Under the pieces are notes generated by a model. That model was not told the DNA's origin. It made no database searches and was given only the letters and a program-made list of their open reading frames with translations. This document shows, piece after piece, positions 16,997 through 25,581 of a DNA stretch of 64,000 bases (position 1 is its first letter; each line of letters opens with the position of its first letter). The stretch lies in the NCBI GenBank assembly GCA_003577245.1, contig QEVS01000010.1:1-64000 (forward strand), read 5' to 3'. The position numbers and the translations under genes were made by a program. Source of the stretch: a bacterium. GTDB lineage: Bacteria; Chloroflexota; Dehalococcoidia; Tepidiformales; Tepidiformaceae.

Positions 16997-19090
16997 ATGG
17001 AATTCCGAATCGCGGACACGTTCACCGAGAGCCTTGCGAGACTGACTGGCGATGAACAGAAGTCCGTGAAGACGACGGCCTTCGATCTGCAGATGGATCC
17101 CGTGAACGCCGGGATGAGCCTCCATCGGCTCGACAAGCAGCGGGACAAGAACTTTTGGTCGGCTCGCGCCAGCCGCGACCTCAGAATCATCGTCCACAAG
17201 ACCGATTCGAGCACCATGCTCTGCTACGCCGGCCACCACGACGACGCCTACGCATGGGCCGAGCGCCGGAAGCTGGAGACGCACCCCGTAACGGGCGCCG
17301 CCCAGATCGTCGAAATTCGCGAGCTGGTCAAGGAAGTCGTCGTTCCCCGTTACGTATTGGCGACCGATGAGCTTCCGTCTGCGCCTCCAGTACGCGAGCG
17401 TTCGCCCCTGTTCGCCCATCTGAGCGATGACGCGCTCCTCGGCTACGGGGTGCCGGCCGACTGGCTCGCTGACGTCAGGGAAGCCACTGAGGACTCCCTG
17501 CTTGAGCTTGCCGATCACCTCCCGGCGGAGGCCGCCGAAGCACTGCTTCAGGTCGCGACCGGCGCAACTCCGCAGGTCGTCCAACCAGCACGCGAAGACA
17601 CTGACCCCTTCCAGCACCCGGACGCGCAGCGCCGCTTTCGGACGGTCACCAACATCGAGGAACTGGAGCGCGCGCTGGACTTCCCATGGGACAAATGGAC
17701 GATCTTCCTGCACCCAGCGCAGCGCGACCTCGTGGAGCGCAGGTATGGAGGCCCGGCTCGAGTCGCAGGCTCGGCCGGAACGGGCAAGACAATCGTCGCC
17801 ATCCACCGTGCGGTCTCGCTCACGCGTTCCCACCCCGGGGCGCGAGTCCTCCTCACGACCTTCTCCCCGGCCCTAGCAAACGCGCTTCGCGTGCGGGTGA
17901 GGCGGCTCATAGGGAGCGAGCCGCGGCTGGGCGAACGGCTCGAAGTCGAGGCGCTCGACGCAATCGGTGACCGTCTCCATGCCGCGCACTTCCGCCGGCG
18001 AGACGCGGCTACGCGCGAGACTGTCGAGGTACTGATCGCCGACGCGGCGAAGGCAATCGAAGGCCACCGGTTCAGCCATCACTTCCTTCTCAGCGAGTGG
18101 GAACATGTGATTGACGCATGGGGCATCGAAACCTGGGAGCAGTACCGCGACGTTGCGAGGACCGGACGGAGAACCAGGCTTGCCGAAGCCCAGCGCCGCG
18201 TGCTCTGGCCCGTTTTCGAGCGCGTGTACGAAGGTTTAACGGCGGCCCGGATGGTGACGCACGCTCAAACGTTCACGAGGCTCGCGCAGCGCCTTCCCGA
18301 GCTCGGGAACCCGCCTTTCGACTTCGTTGTGGTCGACGAGGCTCAAGATCTAAGCGTCCCGCAGCTGCGATTCCTCGCGGCATTGGCTGGTGGCCGTCCC
18401 GATGCCCTCTTTTTCGCTGGTGACCTGGGCCAGCGGATCTTTCAGCAACCGTTCTCATGGAAGGCACTGGGTGTGGATGTGCGCGGCCGTTCGAAGACGT
18501 TGCGGATCAACTACCGGACGTCTCACCAGATCAGGCGACAATCGGATCGCCTCCTCGGCCAGGAGCTTTCGGATCTGGATGGCGTCTCCGAGGATCGCCG
18601 CGGCACGGTGTCGGCGTTCAACGGACCGGAGCCGGAAGTGCGTGCGCTCGACTCTCCAGAGGACGAGGTGCGGGTGGTCGCTGAGTGGCTGACCGGCAAA
18701 GCAGCCGAGGGTGTCGCCGCGCACGAAATTGGTGTCTTCGTTCGGTCGGAGGGACAACTGGATCGCGCGACTGCGGCAGTGTCTCAGGCAGGACTCCCGT
18801 ATCAACTGCTGAACGACGGAGGCGACTCCGGCGGCGAGCAAGTCTCCGTGAGCATAATGCACCACGCCAAGGGCCTGGAGTTTCGCGCCGTGGTAGTGAT
18901 GGCCTGCGACGATGAAGTGCTGCCGCTGGCGGAGCGCATGGCCACCGCCACGGACGACGCGGGAATGGAGGAGGTGTACGAGACCGAGAGGCATCTTTTG
19001 TACGTCGCATGCACCCGCGCCCGCGACCACCTGCTTGTGACGAGTGGCGACATGCCGTCGGAGTTCCTCGACGACCTCCGAGTGATCTAG
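16997..19090 (+). CDS. RelE-like N-terminal domain fused to UvrD/Rep-type helicase
   Basis: A 697-residue SF1 helicase. Residues 1 to about 95 look like a RelE/ParE-fold protein (FWSARASRDLRIIVHK, MLCYAGHHDDAYAWAERR). The helicase core follows with motif I GSAGTGKT (about 257), motif II VVVDEAQD (about 445), GDLGQRIFQ, NYRT (about 504), HHAKGLEF (motif V) and ACTRARDHLL (motif VI, about 671). It lies 9 bases after the GHKL gene and is the last gene of the four-gene defence-type operon. The RelE-like part may act as a nucleic acid-binding module rather than a toxin. Confidence 0.8.
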   Translation: MEFRIADTFTESLARLTGDEQKSVKTTAFDLQMDPVNAGMSLHRLDKQRDKNFWSARASRDLRIIVHKTDSSTMLCYAGHHDDAYAWAERRKLETHPVTGAAQIVEIRELVKEVVVPRYVLATDELPSAPPVRERSPLFAHLSDDALLGYGVPADWLADVREATEDSLLELADHLPAEAAEALLQVATGATPQVVQPAREDTDPFQHPDAQRRFRTVTNIEELERALDFPWDKWTIFLHPAQRDLVERRYGGPARVAGSAGTGKTIVAIHRAVSLTRSHPGARVLLTTFSPALANALRVRVRRLIGSEPRLGERLEVEALDAIGDRLHAAHFRRRDAATRETVEVLIADAAKAIEGHRFSHHFLLSEWEHVIDAWGIETWEQYRDVARTGRRTRLAEAQRRVLWPVFERVYEGLTAARMVTHAQTFTRLAQRLPELGNPPFDFVVVDEAQDLSVPQLRFLAALAGGRPDALFFAGDLGQRIFQQPFSWKALGVDVRGRSKTLRINYRTSHQIRRQSDRLLGQELSDLDGVSEDRRGTVSAFNGPEPEVRALDSPEDEVRVVAEWLTGKAAEGVAAHEIGVFVRSEGQLDRATAAVSQAGLPYQLLNDGGDSGGEQVSVSIMHHAKGLEFRAVVVMACDDEVLPLAERMATATDDAGMEEVYETERHLLYVACTRARDHLLVTSGDMPSEFLDDLRVI

Positions 19091-19138
19091 CCCGGCGCCA
19101 CCGAGTCGCTGGACACCCTACTAGCCTGTCCCTCGCCC

Positions 19139-19157
19139 CGGCACTGAACGAGTGCCG
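19139..19157. terminator. Hairpin between convergent helicase and VirB2-like operons
   Basis: The perfect 7-bp inverted repeat CGGCACT/AGTGCCG with a GAACG loop lies 48 bases after the helicase stop and 49 bases beyond the end of the leftward virB2-like gene. The position suits a bidirectional terminator. There is no T-tract on either side, so termination strength is uncertain. Confidence 0.4.
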
Positions 19158-19205
19158 CAGGTTGGTGAGACAACTCCCCGGAGGGATCGAGCGATTGTCC
19201 GCCGC

Positions 19206-19439
19206 TCATGCGCCGATCGAATCCTGGATCATCCCCGCGATGACCCTCGCCATGAGGACGATCGAGAACCCAACCAGGGCGTTGACGATTGCTGACTTGC
19301 CCCGCTCCATCTGGTGGGGGCTGCCGGCGGCGCTCATATAGAGGAACGCGCCCCACATGACGAAGAACGCGGCCACGGCGGCGCCGACGCCCATGCCGAT
19401 GTTGAGCAGGTTTTCGAAGAGAGTATTGATCTGTTCCAT
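19206..19439 (-). CDS. VirB2/TrbC-like pilin or membrane subunit
   Basis: A 77-residue protein with two hydrophobic helices (NIGMGVGAAVAAFFVMWGAF and IVNALVGFSIVLMARVIAGM) separated by a short polar loop (GSPHQMERGK). This matches small TrbC/VirB2-type subunits of Gram-positive-like type IV secretion loci. AGGAGG is well spaced from ATG 19439; a GTG at 19442 is an alternative. It is the last gene of the leftward transfer operon. Confidence 0.65.
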   Translation of the reverse strand: MEQINTLFENLLNIGMGVGAAVAAFFVMWGAFLYMSAAGSPHQMERGKSAIVNALVGFSIVLMARVIAGMIQDSIGA

Positions 19440-19451
19440 CACGTCGGCCTC

Positions 19452-19970
19452 CTATCTGCCGGATGTCTGAAGGGGTTCTTCCGACCGCAGCCGGAACTCG
19501 GCCACCAGCCAGCGGCCGTCGATGCGCAGAAGTCGGCAGGTCACGTGCTGCCGGAGCCGCTGCTCACGGAGCTGACCGGTTGTGGCATCGACGGCGCGGC
19601 GGGTCTGCTCGGTGGTCGCTGACACGGTTGCCTCGGTGTCCGAGTAGGCGGTGACCTGGATCGAGACCGTGCCGGTCGTCATCGTTTGCTGCTGCCCGAG
19701 AGCGCTGGGATCGACCTGTGAGGCGGCGACCGCGGCGTGTACGTCGCCGGTGCTCAGGTTCAGCAGCCGCTCGCGGTAGGCATTCGGCTCGCGGAAGTCG
19801 AAGGTCCCGTAGGCCTCGACGAAAAGCCGGGCAGCTTCTTCCACTTCGCTCATGCCCTCGCCCTGGCCACGGAGACGGTTCGCTCCCTGCCAGCCGCTGA
19901 CGATGGCGATCACCAGCAGGGTGGCGGCGAGGCCGCCGAGGATGACCATGACTCCGCGGCCGCCGCTCAT
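19452..19970 (-). CDS. VirB8/TcpC-like transfer protein
   Basis: A 172-residue protein with one N-terminal membrane helix (GVMVILGGLAATLLVIAIVS) and an NTF2-like extracytoplasmic domain (VEEAARLFVEAYGTFDFREP to RIDGRWLVAEFRL). This layout is that of VirB8, TcpC and TrbF-type core components of conjugative machines. ATG 19970 overlaps the upstream stop as ATGA; the frame extends to 20255 but inside the neighbouring gene. The neighbours VirB1-, VirB2- and VirB6-like support the assignment. Confidence 0.65.
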   Translation of the reverse strand: MSGGRGVMVILGGLAATLLVIAIVSGWQGANRLRGQGEGMSEVEEAARLFVEAYGTFDFREPNAYRERLLNLSTGDVHAAVAASQVDPSALGQQQTMTTGTVSIQVTAYSDTEATVSATTEQTRRAVDATTGQLREQRLRQHVTCRLLRIDGRWLVAEFRLRSEEPLQTSGR

Positions 19971-20902
19971 GCGATTGGTCCTTTCACCGGGCGCCCGGCA
20001 CTCGCGAAGTGCCTGGCCCAGTAGGGGTTGTCCAGCGACACCTCTTTCACGAACTCGCCAGGCTGGGTGGCCATGATCACGACGCCGTTCCCGGCGTAGA
20101 TGCCGACATGTGTGATGCGTTCGTGAGACGGGTAGGTGTTCTCGTAGAAGAGGAGGTCGCCTGGCTGGAGGAACTCCAGAGCCACGGGCATCGTCGCGTT
20201 GAACTGCGCCTGCGATGTGCGCGGAAGGGAGATGCCAAGCTCGGCGTAGACCCACTGGGTCAGGCCGCTGCAGTCGAAGCTCTCCGGCCCCGCCGCACCC
20301 CAGACGTAGGGCAGTCCGAGGCGGGAGCGCGCGAGCGCAACCGCCTGGGCCGGGACGCCCGCCGGGTCGAGGTAGCCGTAACTGGTGGCGATGCTGAGGA
20401 CGTGGTCCACGTAGGACCAGGAGTGGTTGTAGGCATAGAGCGCCCGCCGGAGGTCGCCGGGCGCGCCGCTGTCGAGCAGGAGCTGGGCAGCGGCAGGCAG
20501 GCAGTCGTGGTAGTTGAAGGGGTCGGCCACGGCGTCGCCGTCGCCATCGACGCCGTAGTGGGCCCAGGTCGCCGGCATGAACTGGCAGTAGCCGAGGGCG
20601 CCAGCGGAGCTCGGGCCCATGTTCGCGCCGAAGCCCGACTCGACTTTCGCGATCGTGGCCAGCACCTGCCAGGGGATGCCCGTCGCGGCAGCCACCTGTT
20701 GCATCACAGCGAGGTGGTCGGCAGGAATCTCGGCGAGCGCGGCGGCCGAAGCCGGAGACTGTGAGATGCCCGGACTGGCGCCAAGCGCGGCCATGACGAA
20801 GAGCATCGGTGCGAGCATGACGACGCCGACAACGCCCGCGACCTTGAGGCCCTCGCTAGCGACGCCCCCAAAGATGTCGACGCTTGGTGGGTTCGCGTCC
20901 AT
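19967..20902 (-). CDS. Bifunctional lytic transglycosylase / NlpC-P60 hydrolase (VirB1-like)
   Basis: A 311-residue cell-wall enzyme. After a membrane segment (VAGVVGVVMLAPMLFVMAAL), residues about 60-170 form a soluble lytic transglycosylase domain with the catalytic Glu in IAKVESGFGANMGPSSAG. Residues about 185-300 form an NlpC/P60 domain with Cys in FDCSGLTQW and His in ITHVGIYAG. The two activities cut glycan and peptide bonds to open the wall for the transfer apparatus, as in Tn916- and Tn925-type Orf14/TcpG proteins. ATGA-coupled to the VirB8-like gene. Confidence 0.88.
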   Translation of the reverse strand: MDANPPSVDIFGGVASEGLKVAGVVGVVMLAPMLFVMAALGASPGISQSPASAAALAEIPADHLAVMQQVAAATGIPWQVLATIAKVESGFGANMGPSSAGALGYCQFMPATWAHYGVDGDGDAVADPFNYHDCLPAAAQLLLDSGAPGDLRRALYAYNHSWSYVDHVLSIATSYGYLDPAGVPAQAVALARSRLGLPYVWGAAGPESFDCSGLTQWVYAELGISLPRTSQAQFNATMPVALEFLQPGDLLFYENTYPSHERITHVGIYAGNGVVIMATQPGEFVKEVSLDNPYWARHFASAGRPVKGPIA

Positions 20903-20911
20903 GGCTTCCTC

Positions 20912-22135
20912 CTAGGCCCTTCCAGCTGCCGGCTGAGCAGCCGCCCCGGCACCACTGGCTCCTGCGCCGCCGGCAGCAGCACCGGCACCACCGGCTCCTG
21001 CCATCGCGCCGAGTGCGTGGGTGGCCATCGCGAACGTGACGACGTTGGTGATGCCGGCCTGGCTTCGGGCCGAGCGCAGGAGCGAGGGGACCTTGAGGGT
21101 CAGCCAGCAAACCGCGAGACCGAGAAGCATCGTCAGAAGGGCATTGGAGACACTGCCCGGGGTCAGCTCGACCATCAGCGCCGTGCCGAGCGCCAGGACC
21201 ATGACCTGGACCGTCTGCTGGAAGACGGTGATCACGAAGAGGTCGGTCCACCAGCGCGTCCACTGCTGGGTCTGCGGCAGCACCCAGAGCAGTGCGGCAA
21301 TCGGTCCGAGGACGATGAGCATCGCCAGCAGGGCGAGACGCATCAGCATCTGGAAGACCAGGAGGATCGCCACGATGCCGTAAGCGACGGCGGTGAAGAT
21401 GAGCGCCAGGCCTTCCTGCGAGGGCGTTGCCTGGTCGTATCCGGGGAGGCCGACATCGCCGACGCCGGCGGCGAGGGCGTTGTTGATGTCGATCAGCATC
21501 CGCGCGAACTCGAGCGTCAGGTTAGCCGCGAGCGCGGCGAGGATGACGCGCGGGAGGAGCTCCATCGCCTCGTGGTAGGGCGACCTGGTGTGCTCCTTGA
21601 TGATGACGTTGAAGCCACCCCACATGACGACGACCGCGAGCGCGGCGTTGACGATCGCGCGGGAGAAGTCGTAGAGGGTGCGGACGGTCGGACTGTCGTA
21701 GGTGCCTTCCGCGGGCGTGCGCGTGACGAAGTTGAGCGACGAGCCGCCCATGCCCAGCGCCCAGTCGACGAACCCGCGGATCGCCTCGAGCATCGCCTGT
21801 CCGATGAGCGTGAACACCGCATTGACGATGTCCTTCGCCCAATTGACGGGGTTGAGGCCGCCGGGAATCCAGTCCGTGGGATTGGGGATCCAGTCAGTCG
21901 GGTCGGGGATGGGGAGATCGACCAGCGTGTCAGGTGGCGGTTGACCTTCCGGGCCCGATTGGCCAGGCGGGACCTGTTGCTGGACTGGTGCAGGTGGGCT
22001 GTTGAGGAGCGGGATGCCTGCCGACGACAGCTCGTCCAGCGTGGCGTCGGCCTCCTGCGCGGTGGCGGAGGCTGCTCCAACCACCAGCGCGCCGGCTATT
22101 CCCATTGCAAAGGCGGCGAGGACAAGGATGCGCAT
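20912..22135 (-). CDS. VirB6/TrbL-like polytopic membrane protein
   Basis: A 407-residue protein with a cleavable-looking signal (LAAFAMGIAGALVVGAASA), a Pro-rich stretch with DPTDWIPNPTDWIPGG, then at least six hydrophobic segments from residue about 110 and an Ala/Gly-rich tail. Topology and position at the head of a transfer operon fit TrbL/VirB6-like channel components. A weak CTGGAG ribosome site precedes ATG 22135. The transcript starts from the array C promoter, 36 bases from the hexamer to the start codon. Confidence 0.75.
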   Translation of the reverse strand: MRILVLAAFAMGIAGALVVGAASATAQEADATLDELSSAGIPLLNSPPAPVQQQVPPGQSGPEGQPPPDTLVDLPIPDPTDWIPNPTDWIPGGLNPVNWAKDIVNAVFTLIGQAMLEAIRGFVDWALGMGGSSLNFVTRTPAEGTYDSPTVRTLYDFSRAIVNAALAVVVMWGGFNVIIKEHTRSPYHEAMELLPRVILAALAANLTLEFARMLIDINNALAAGVGDVGLPGYDQATPSQEGLALIFTAVAYGIVAILLVFQMLMRLALLAMLIVLGPIAALLWVLPQTQQWTRWWTDLFVITVFQQTVQVMVLALGTALMVELTPGSVSNALLTMLLGLAVCWLTLKVPSLLRSARSQAGITNVVTFAMATHALGAMAGAGGAGAAAGGAGASGAGAAAQPAAGRA

Positions 22136-22170
22136 GTGTGACTCCAGCGGCGAGGATGCCGTGATGAGTC

Positions 22171-22176
22171 AGCGTG
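22171..22176 (-). promoter_or_regulatory. Candidate -10 hexamer CACGCT of the leftward transfer operon
   Basis: Read on the minus strand the hexamer CACGCT starts 9 bp after the last heptamer of array C. It is identical in sequence and offset to the hexamer after array B. The shared position across unrelated flanks supports a promoter element. Confidence 0.45.
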
Positions 22177-22185
22177 CGTATCTGC

Positions 22186-22267
22186 GTTCCATCAGCGTTC
22201 CAGGATTTCCCACCGCCCGCTCCAATCGTCGGGTGCCTATTCCAACTTGGCTCCTATTTCGTTCCGA
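22186..22267 (-). promoter_or_regulatory. Heptamer array C (putative SARP operator) upstream of virB6-like gene
   Basis: On the minus strand the heptamers TAGGAGC (ends 22256), TTGGAAT (22245), TTGGAGC (22225), CTGGAAC (22203) and ATGGAAC (22192) are spaced 11, 20, 22 and 11 bp, the same order as arrays A and B. A further TCGGAAC ends at 22267, another 11 bp upstream. All copies carry GGA at positions 3-5. The array reads toward the leftward operon. Confidence 0.78.
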
Positions 22268-22577
22268 CGCCCCCTCCCCCATGTGACAGTGCGGCTGAGG
22301 CCACGGCCAATTCGCAAGGCCGCCTGCCTATAGGCGCAGAATCTTGCACGCTGACTGAACTCTGTTAGCTGCGGGGCCTATCTAGATTTCGCTCTGCGGC
22401 AGATAGTTCCTGCGCGTTGGTTTGGCGGAGCTCAACTCTTCGAAAGCTGGTGGCATATTCGGGGTTGCTCGTCCTGAAACACCTGGTGTGCTTGCCTCCG
22501 CGACCGCCGGAACCATAGGCTAGGGGCTAAATCCTGAGGGAATTGTGCACGTGTCTTAGCGTTTGAGGGTTAGGGCG
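22268..22577. other. Intergenic region between array C and TrlF-like gene
   Basis: About 310 bases between the divergent transfer operon and the TrlF-like gene. I find no gene, repeat or strong hairpin in it. Its local composition is less GC-rich than the flanking transfer genes. It must hold the promoter of the TrlF-like gene, but I cannot place convincing -35/-10 boxes. Confidence 0.4.
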
Positions 22578-25280
22578 ATGCTGGCTGAAGCTGAAATTCT
22601 GGAAATCTGCGACCAACTCGGCGAGTGTCCCGATCAAGGGAGCTGGTATCGGGTCGACCTTCATGTTCATTCGCCCGCGTCACATGACTTCGCTCAGGAA
22701 GTCAAGCCTCCGGCCGAGCGGTCGCGCTTGAAGGCAATGGATGCCGCCGAGTTCGTTCAGGCGCTCGCGGCCCAAGGCCTCGATGTCGTGGCGATCACCG
22801 ACCACAACACTGGTGACTTCGTTGACAAGGCCGTTGATGCCGCGAAGGAGCTTGCGCGGCGCGGCGGGCCAAGGCTGACGGTTCTCGCGGGCGTGGAACT
22901 CACGGTCAATCCGGGCGTCCACATTCTTGCCGTCCTTCCGGACGGCGGGACGGATGCGGTCCATCACCTCCTGTCGACCCTCGGCCTTCAGCCCGAACAA
23001 CGTGGACGAGAAGAGACGATCATCGAAAAAGCCGTCTCGGAGGTTGCGCAGGCGGTTCACGACCTCGGAGGAATCGTCATCAGCGCGCACTGCGGATCAA
23101 GCAAGGGCGTGGTCGAAGCAATGAAAGGCCAGGCACGCATCCGCGCGATTGAGGCTCTGGACCTCCTAGAGGTTGGTACGAATTCCACCGGCTCCTCTGC
23201 CGCTAAGACCGAGAAGTTCGTCCGCGATGACTTGAGGATTGCCGCGAGCTTCGTCGTCGGCTCTGACTCCCACGACCCACGGTCGCTGCCGGAGGCCATC
23301 TGGGTGAAGATGGCACAGCCATCGTTCAACGGCCTTCGACAAGTTCTGTTTGAGCCAGCCCTGCGGATCCGGCGATCGCCTCCATCCGAAGTTGGACACC
23401 CGCGCATCCTCGGCATGGCCGTGACCGGTGGCCTGTACGGCGCAGAGCGTATCCTCTTTTCGCCGAACCTTAACGTCCTGATCGGCGGTCGCGGGGCTGG
23501 CAAGTCAGCAGTGATCGACCTGCTGCGCTTCGTATTCCATCACGAACCTGGGCGGGACGATGAGCTTCGGCTGCTCCAAGAGCGCCAATCAGGCTTTCTG
23601 GCGGGAGTCGGCGAGGTAGTCGTGCACGCTTTCGACATCTCAGGAAGTAGATTCGCGATCGTTCGTTCGGGCGCCTTCGAACTGGATAGCAAGAAACGCA
23701 TTAGGTTCCAGGACAAGGCTCGCGTCTTCGAAGTCGCCGGCGCGGGACTAATCCCGAGGCAACTGGCGCCGGGCGATGTGGTGCCTGTGGAGTTCTACGG
23801 CCAGGGCGAGGTGTCCAAACTCGCCGAGCGAGCGGATGAGCAGCTCCGACTGATCGACGACAACATCCCGGATGCCAGCGCCATTCCGGCAGAGTTCGGC
23901 CTGATTGAGAAGGCGGAGCAGATCGAGGCTGAACTGTCGAAGTCAGAAGGGGAGATGGACGCGCTTTCAGCTTTGATCGCCGAGCGACCGAAGCTCGCTG
24001 CTGACCTCAAAGACCTCAGCGACCGATTGAAGGACCCGATATTTGAGCGCCGTGCACTGTGGAGCGCGGAACAGCAATATTTCGAGCGGGCTGAGGCGTG
24101 GCTTGGTCAGGTCGAGGCCGGAACAAAAGCCAGTGTGCCAAGCATGCCCGCCACGCCGGGCGGGAGCGAGAAGTGGCCGTCGATCGCTGAGGTCTCCGAG
24201 CTTGTGGTGGCGATGCAGGATCTGAGTACCGTCGCCCGCGCGAAGTCGGACGAAATGGCGAAGGCGATCCAGGACACGCGGACCAACGTGGCAACTATGA
24301 AAGCTGCCTGGGAGACCAAGTACAACGCCGCGGAGAGTGCCTACCGTGAAAAGCTGAGGGAGCTCGGCGCCTCGACCCACGCCAAGGCCGCCGAAGAGCA
24401 ACGTAACCTCCAGGCCCGGCTGAGTAAGCTCGATGAGGAACACATTCCCCGCCGGCAGCAACTTGAGACATCCACCGCCGCCCACAAGCAGGAGTGGCTC
24501 AACGTCCTTCAAGAACTGCATGATGTGCGCGCGACACGAAACGTCGAGCGACAGAATGTCGTCGCGAGACTGAACCAAGAGCTCGCTCCTCGCGTCCGGA
24601 TTGTGCTCGACGAGAGCGGGGATCGGGATGGTTACGCGGGTTTCGTTTGCGGCTGGCTTGAAGGATCCGGCATGATGCACCGCGAAGAGCAGATAGCAGC
24701 GGCCTGCAACAAACTGGCACCAGACCAGCTCGCCGACGCCATAACGGCATCAGATCTGGGTTCGCTCATGACAGCGGGACTCACTAACGCTAATGCGGGG
24801 CGCGTGCTCACCCATTTCAGCCCCTCGGCAATCAGGCAGCTTCGCCGGTTCGAAGTCCTTCCTCTTGTGAAGATCCAGCTGCGGCGCGAGGGCGAGATGA
24901 CCTACACCGACCTCAGAGGACTCTCGGTCGGCGAGCGCTGCTCGGCAGTTCTTGCGATAGCGCTCCTGAACAAGCGCCGGCCGCTTGTTGTCGACCAGCC
25001 GGAGGATGACCTCGATCATTCCTTCGTGACTGAATCTGTTGTCGAGAGCCTTAGGGCGGCCAAGGATAGTCGCCAGATCCTTGCGGCGAGTCACAACCCG
25101 AACATCCCTGTGCTGGGAGATGCCGAAATGGTCATTCGTGTCGAGCGACTGGCTGGCAAGGATGCTTGCCGGATCAAGGCACATGGCGGGCTAGAACTGC
25201 CGATCGTCACCGAGCAAGTGCAGATGCTCGAAGGCGGGCCTGAGGCCTTCGAACGCCGCCGGCGACGGTATGCGAAATAG
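22578..25280 (+). CDS. TrlF-like PHP phosphoesterase / SMC-type ATPase
   Basis: A 900-residue fusion. The N-terminal PHP domain shows DLHVHSPASHDF (about 28), ITDHNTGDF (about 73) and GSDSHDP (about 228), metal-binding clusters of polymerase and histidinol phosphatase-type enzymes. An ABC/SMC-like ATPase follows with Walker A IGGRGAGKS (about 302), a central coiled-coil stretch (about 440-700), the signature LSVGERC (about 780) and Walker B PLVVDQPEDDLDH (about 803). TrlF-family proteins are recurrent in mobile elements and thought to be defence nucleases. ATG 22578 is chosen; a TTG at 22563 is in frame. Confidence 0.8.
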   Translation: MLAEAEILEICDQLGECPDQGSWYRVDLHVHSPASHDFAQEVKPPAERSRLKAMDAAEFVQALAAQGLDVVAITDHNTGDFVDKAVDAAKELARRGGPRLTVLAGVELTVNPGVHILAVLPDGGTDAVHHLLSTLGLQPEQRGREETIIEKAVSEVAQAVHDLGGIVISAHCGSSKGVVEAMKGQARIRAIEALDLLEVGTNSTGSSAAKTEKFVRDDLRIAASFVVGSDSHDPRSLPEAIWVKMAQPSFNGLRQVLFEPALRIRRSPPSEVGHPRILGMAVTGGLYGAERILFSPNLNVLIGGRGAGKSAVIDLLRFVFHHEPGRDDELRLLQERQSGFLAGVGEVVVHAFDISGSRFAIVRSGAFELDSKKRIRFQDKARVFEVAGAGLIPRQLAPGDVVPVEFYGQGEVSKLAERADEQLRLIDDNIPDASAIPAEFGLIEKAEQIEAELSKSEGEMDALSALIAERPKLAADLKDLSDRLKDPIFERRALWSAEQQYFERAEAWLGQVEAGTKASVPSMPATPGGSEKWPSIAEVSELVVAMQDLSTVARAKSDEMAKAIQDTRTNVATMKAAWETKYNAAESAYREKLRELGASTHAKAAEEQRNLQARLSKLDEEHIPRRQQLETSTAAHKQEWLNVLQELHDVRATRNVERQNVVARLNQELAPRVRIVLDESGDRDGYAGFVCGWLEGSGMMHREEQIAAACNKLAPDQLADAITASDLGSLMTAGLTNANAGRVLTHFSPSAIRQLRRFEVLPLVKIQLRREGEMTYTDLRGLSVGERCSAVLAIALLNKRRPLVVDQPEDDLDHSFVTESVVESLRAAKDSRQILAASHNPNIPVLGDAEMVIRVERLAGKDACRIKAHGGLELPIVTEQVQMLEGGPEAFERRRRRYAK

Positions 25281-25581
25281 CGGCGCGTGTGTCTCGCAGC
25301 GAGCCGACACGGACTGACCCGAACGCGCGCTAGCATCAGGCGACCCGCTTAGCCTGCACATCGCGACTGAGCCGCCTGCTGTGCTTTCTTCGGCTCGGCA
25401 CTTCGCCTCCATGGCATATCGTTTGGCGCGGTCGTCGCGAGGACGAACCTCTTCAATGCCGGCCAAGTGCCGGACGAGGTGGCTTTATGACGGCCCGCCG
25501 CCGCCTTCGGACATGCCCGCTGAGCCAGGTTCGGCCCAGCACTAAACTGGACGTGAGGGCACCGTCCCGCGACACCGATGG
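25281..25581. other. Convergent intergenic region between TrlF-like and Abi genes
   Basis: About 300 bases with no supported coding sequence. A short GC-rich inverted repeat (CCGGC-CAAGT-GCCGG, 25460-25474) could form a weak terminator hairpin, with no T-tract. I see nothing else. Confidence 0.4.

Noticed and set aside
16346..17833. 495-codon leftward frame across the GHKL/helicase junction
   Set aside because: Antisense shadow of two clear genes in GC-rich DNA, with no recognisable motifs.
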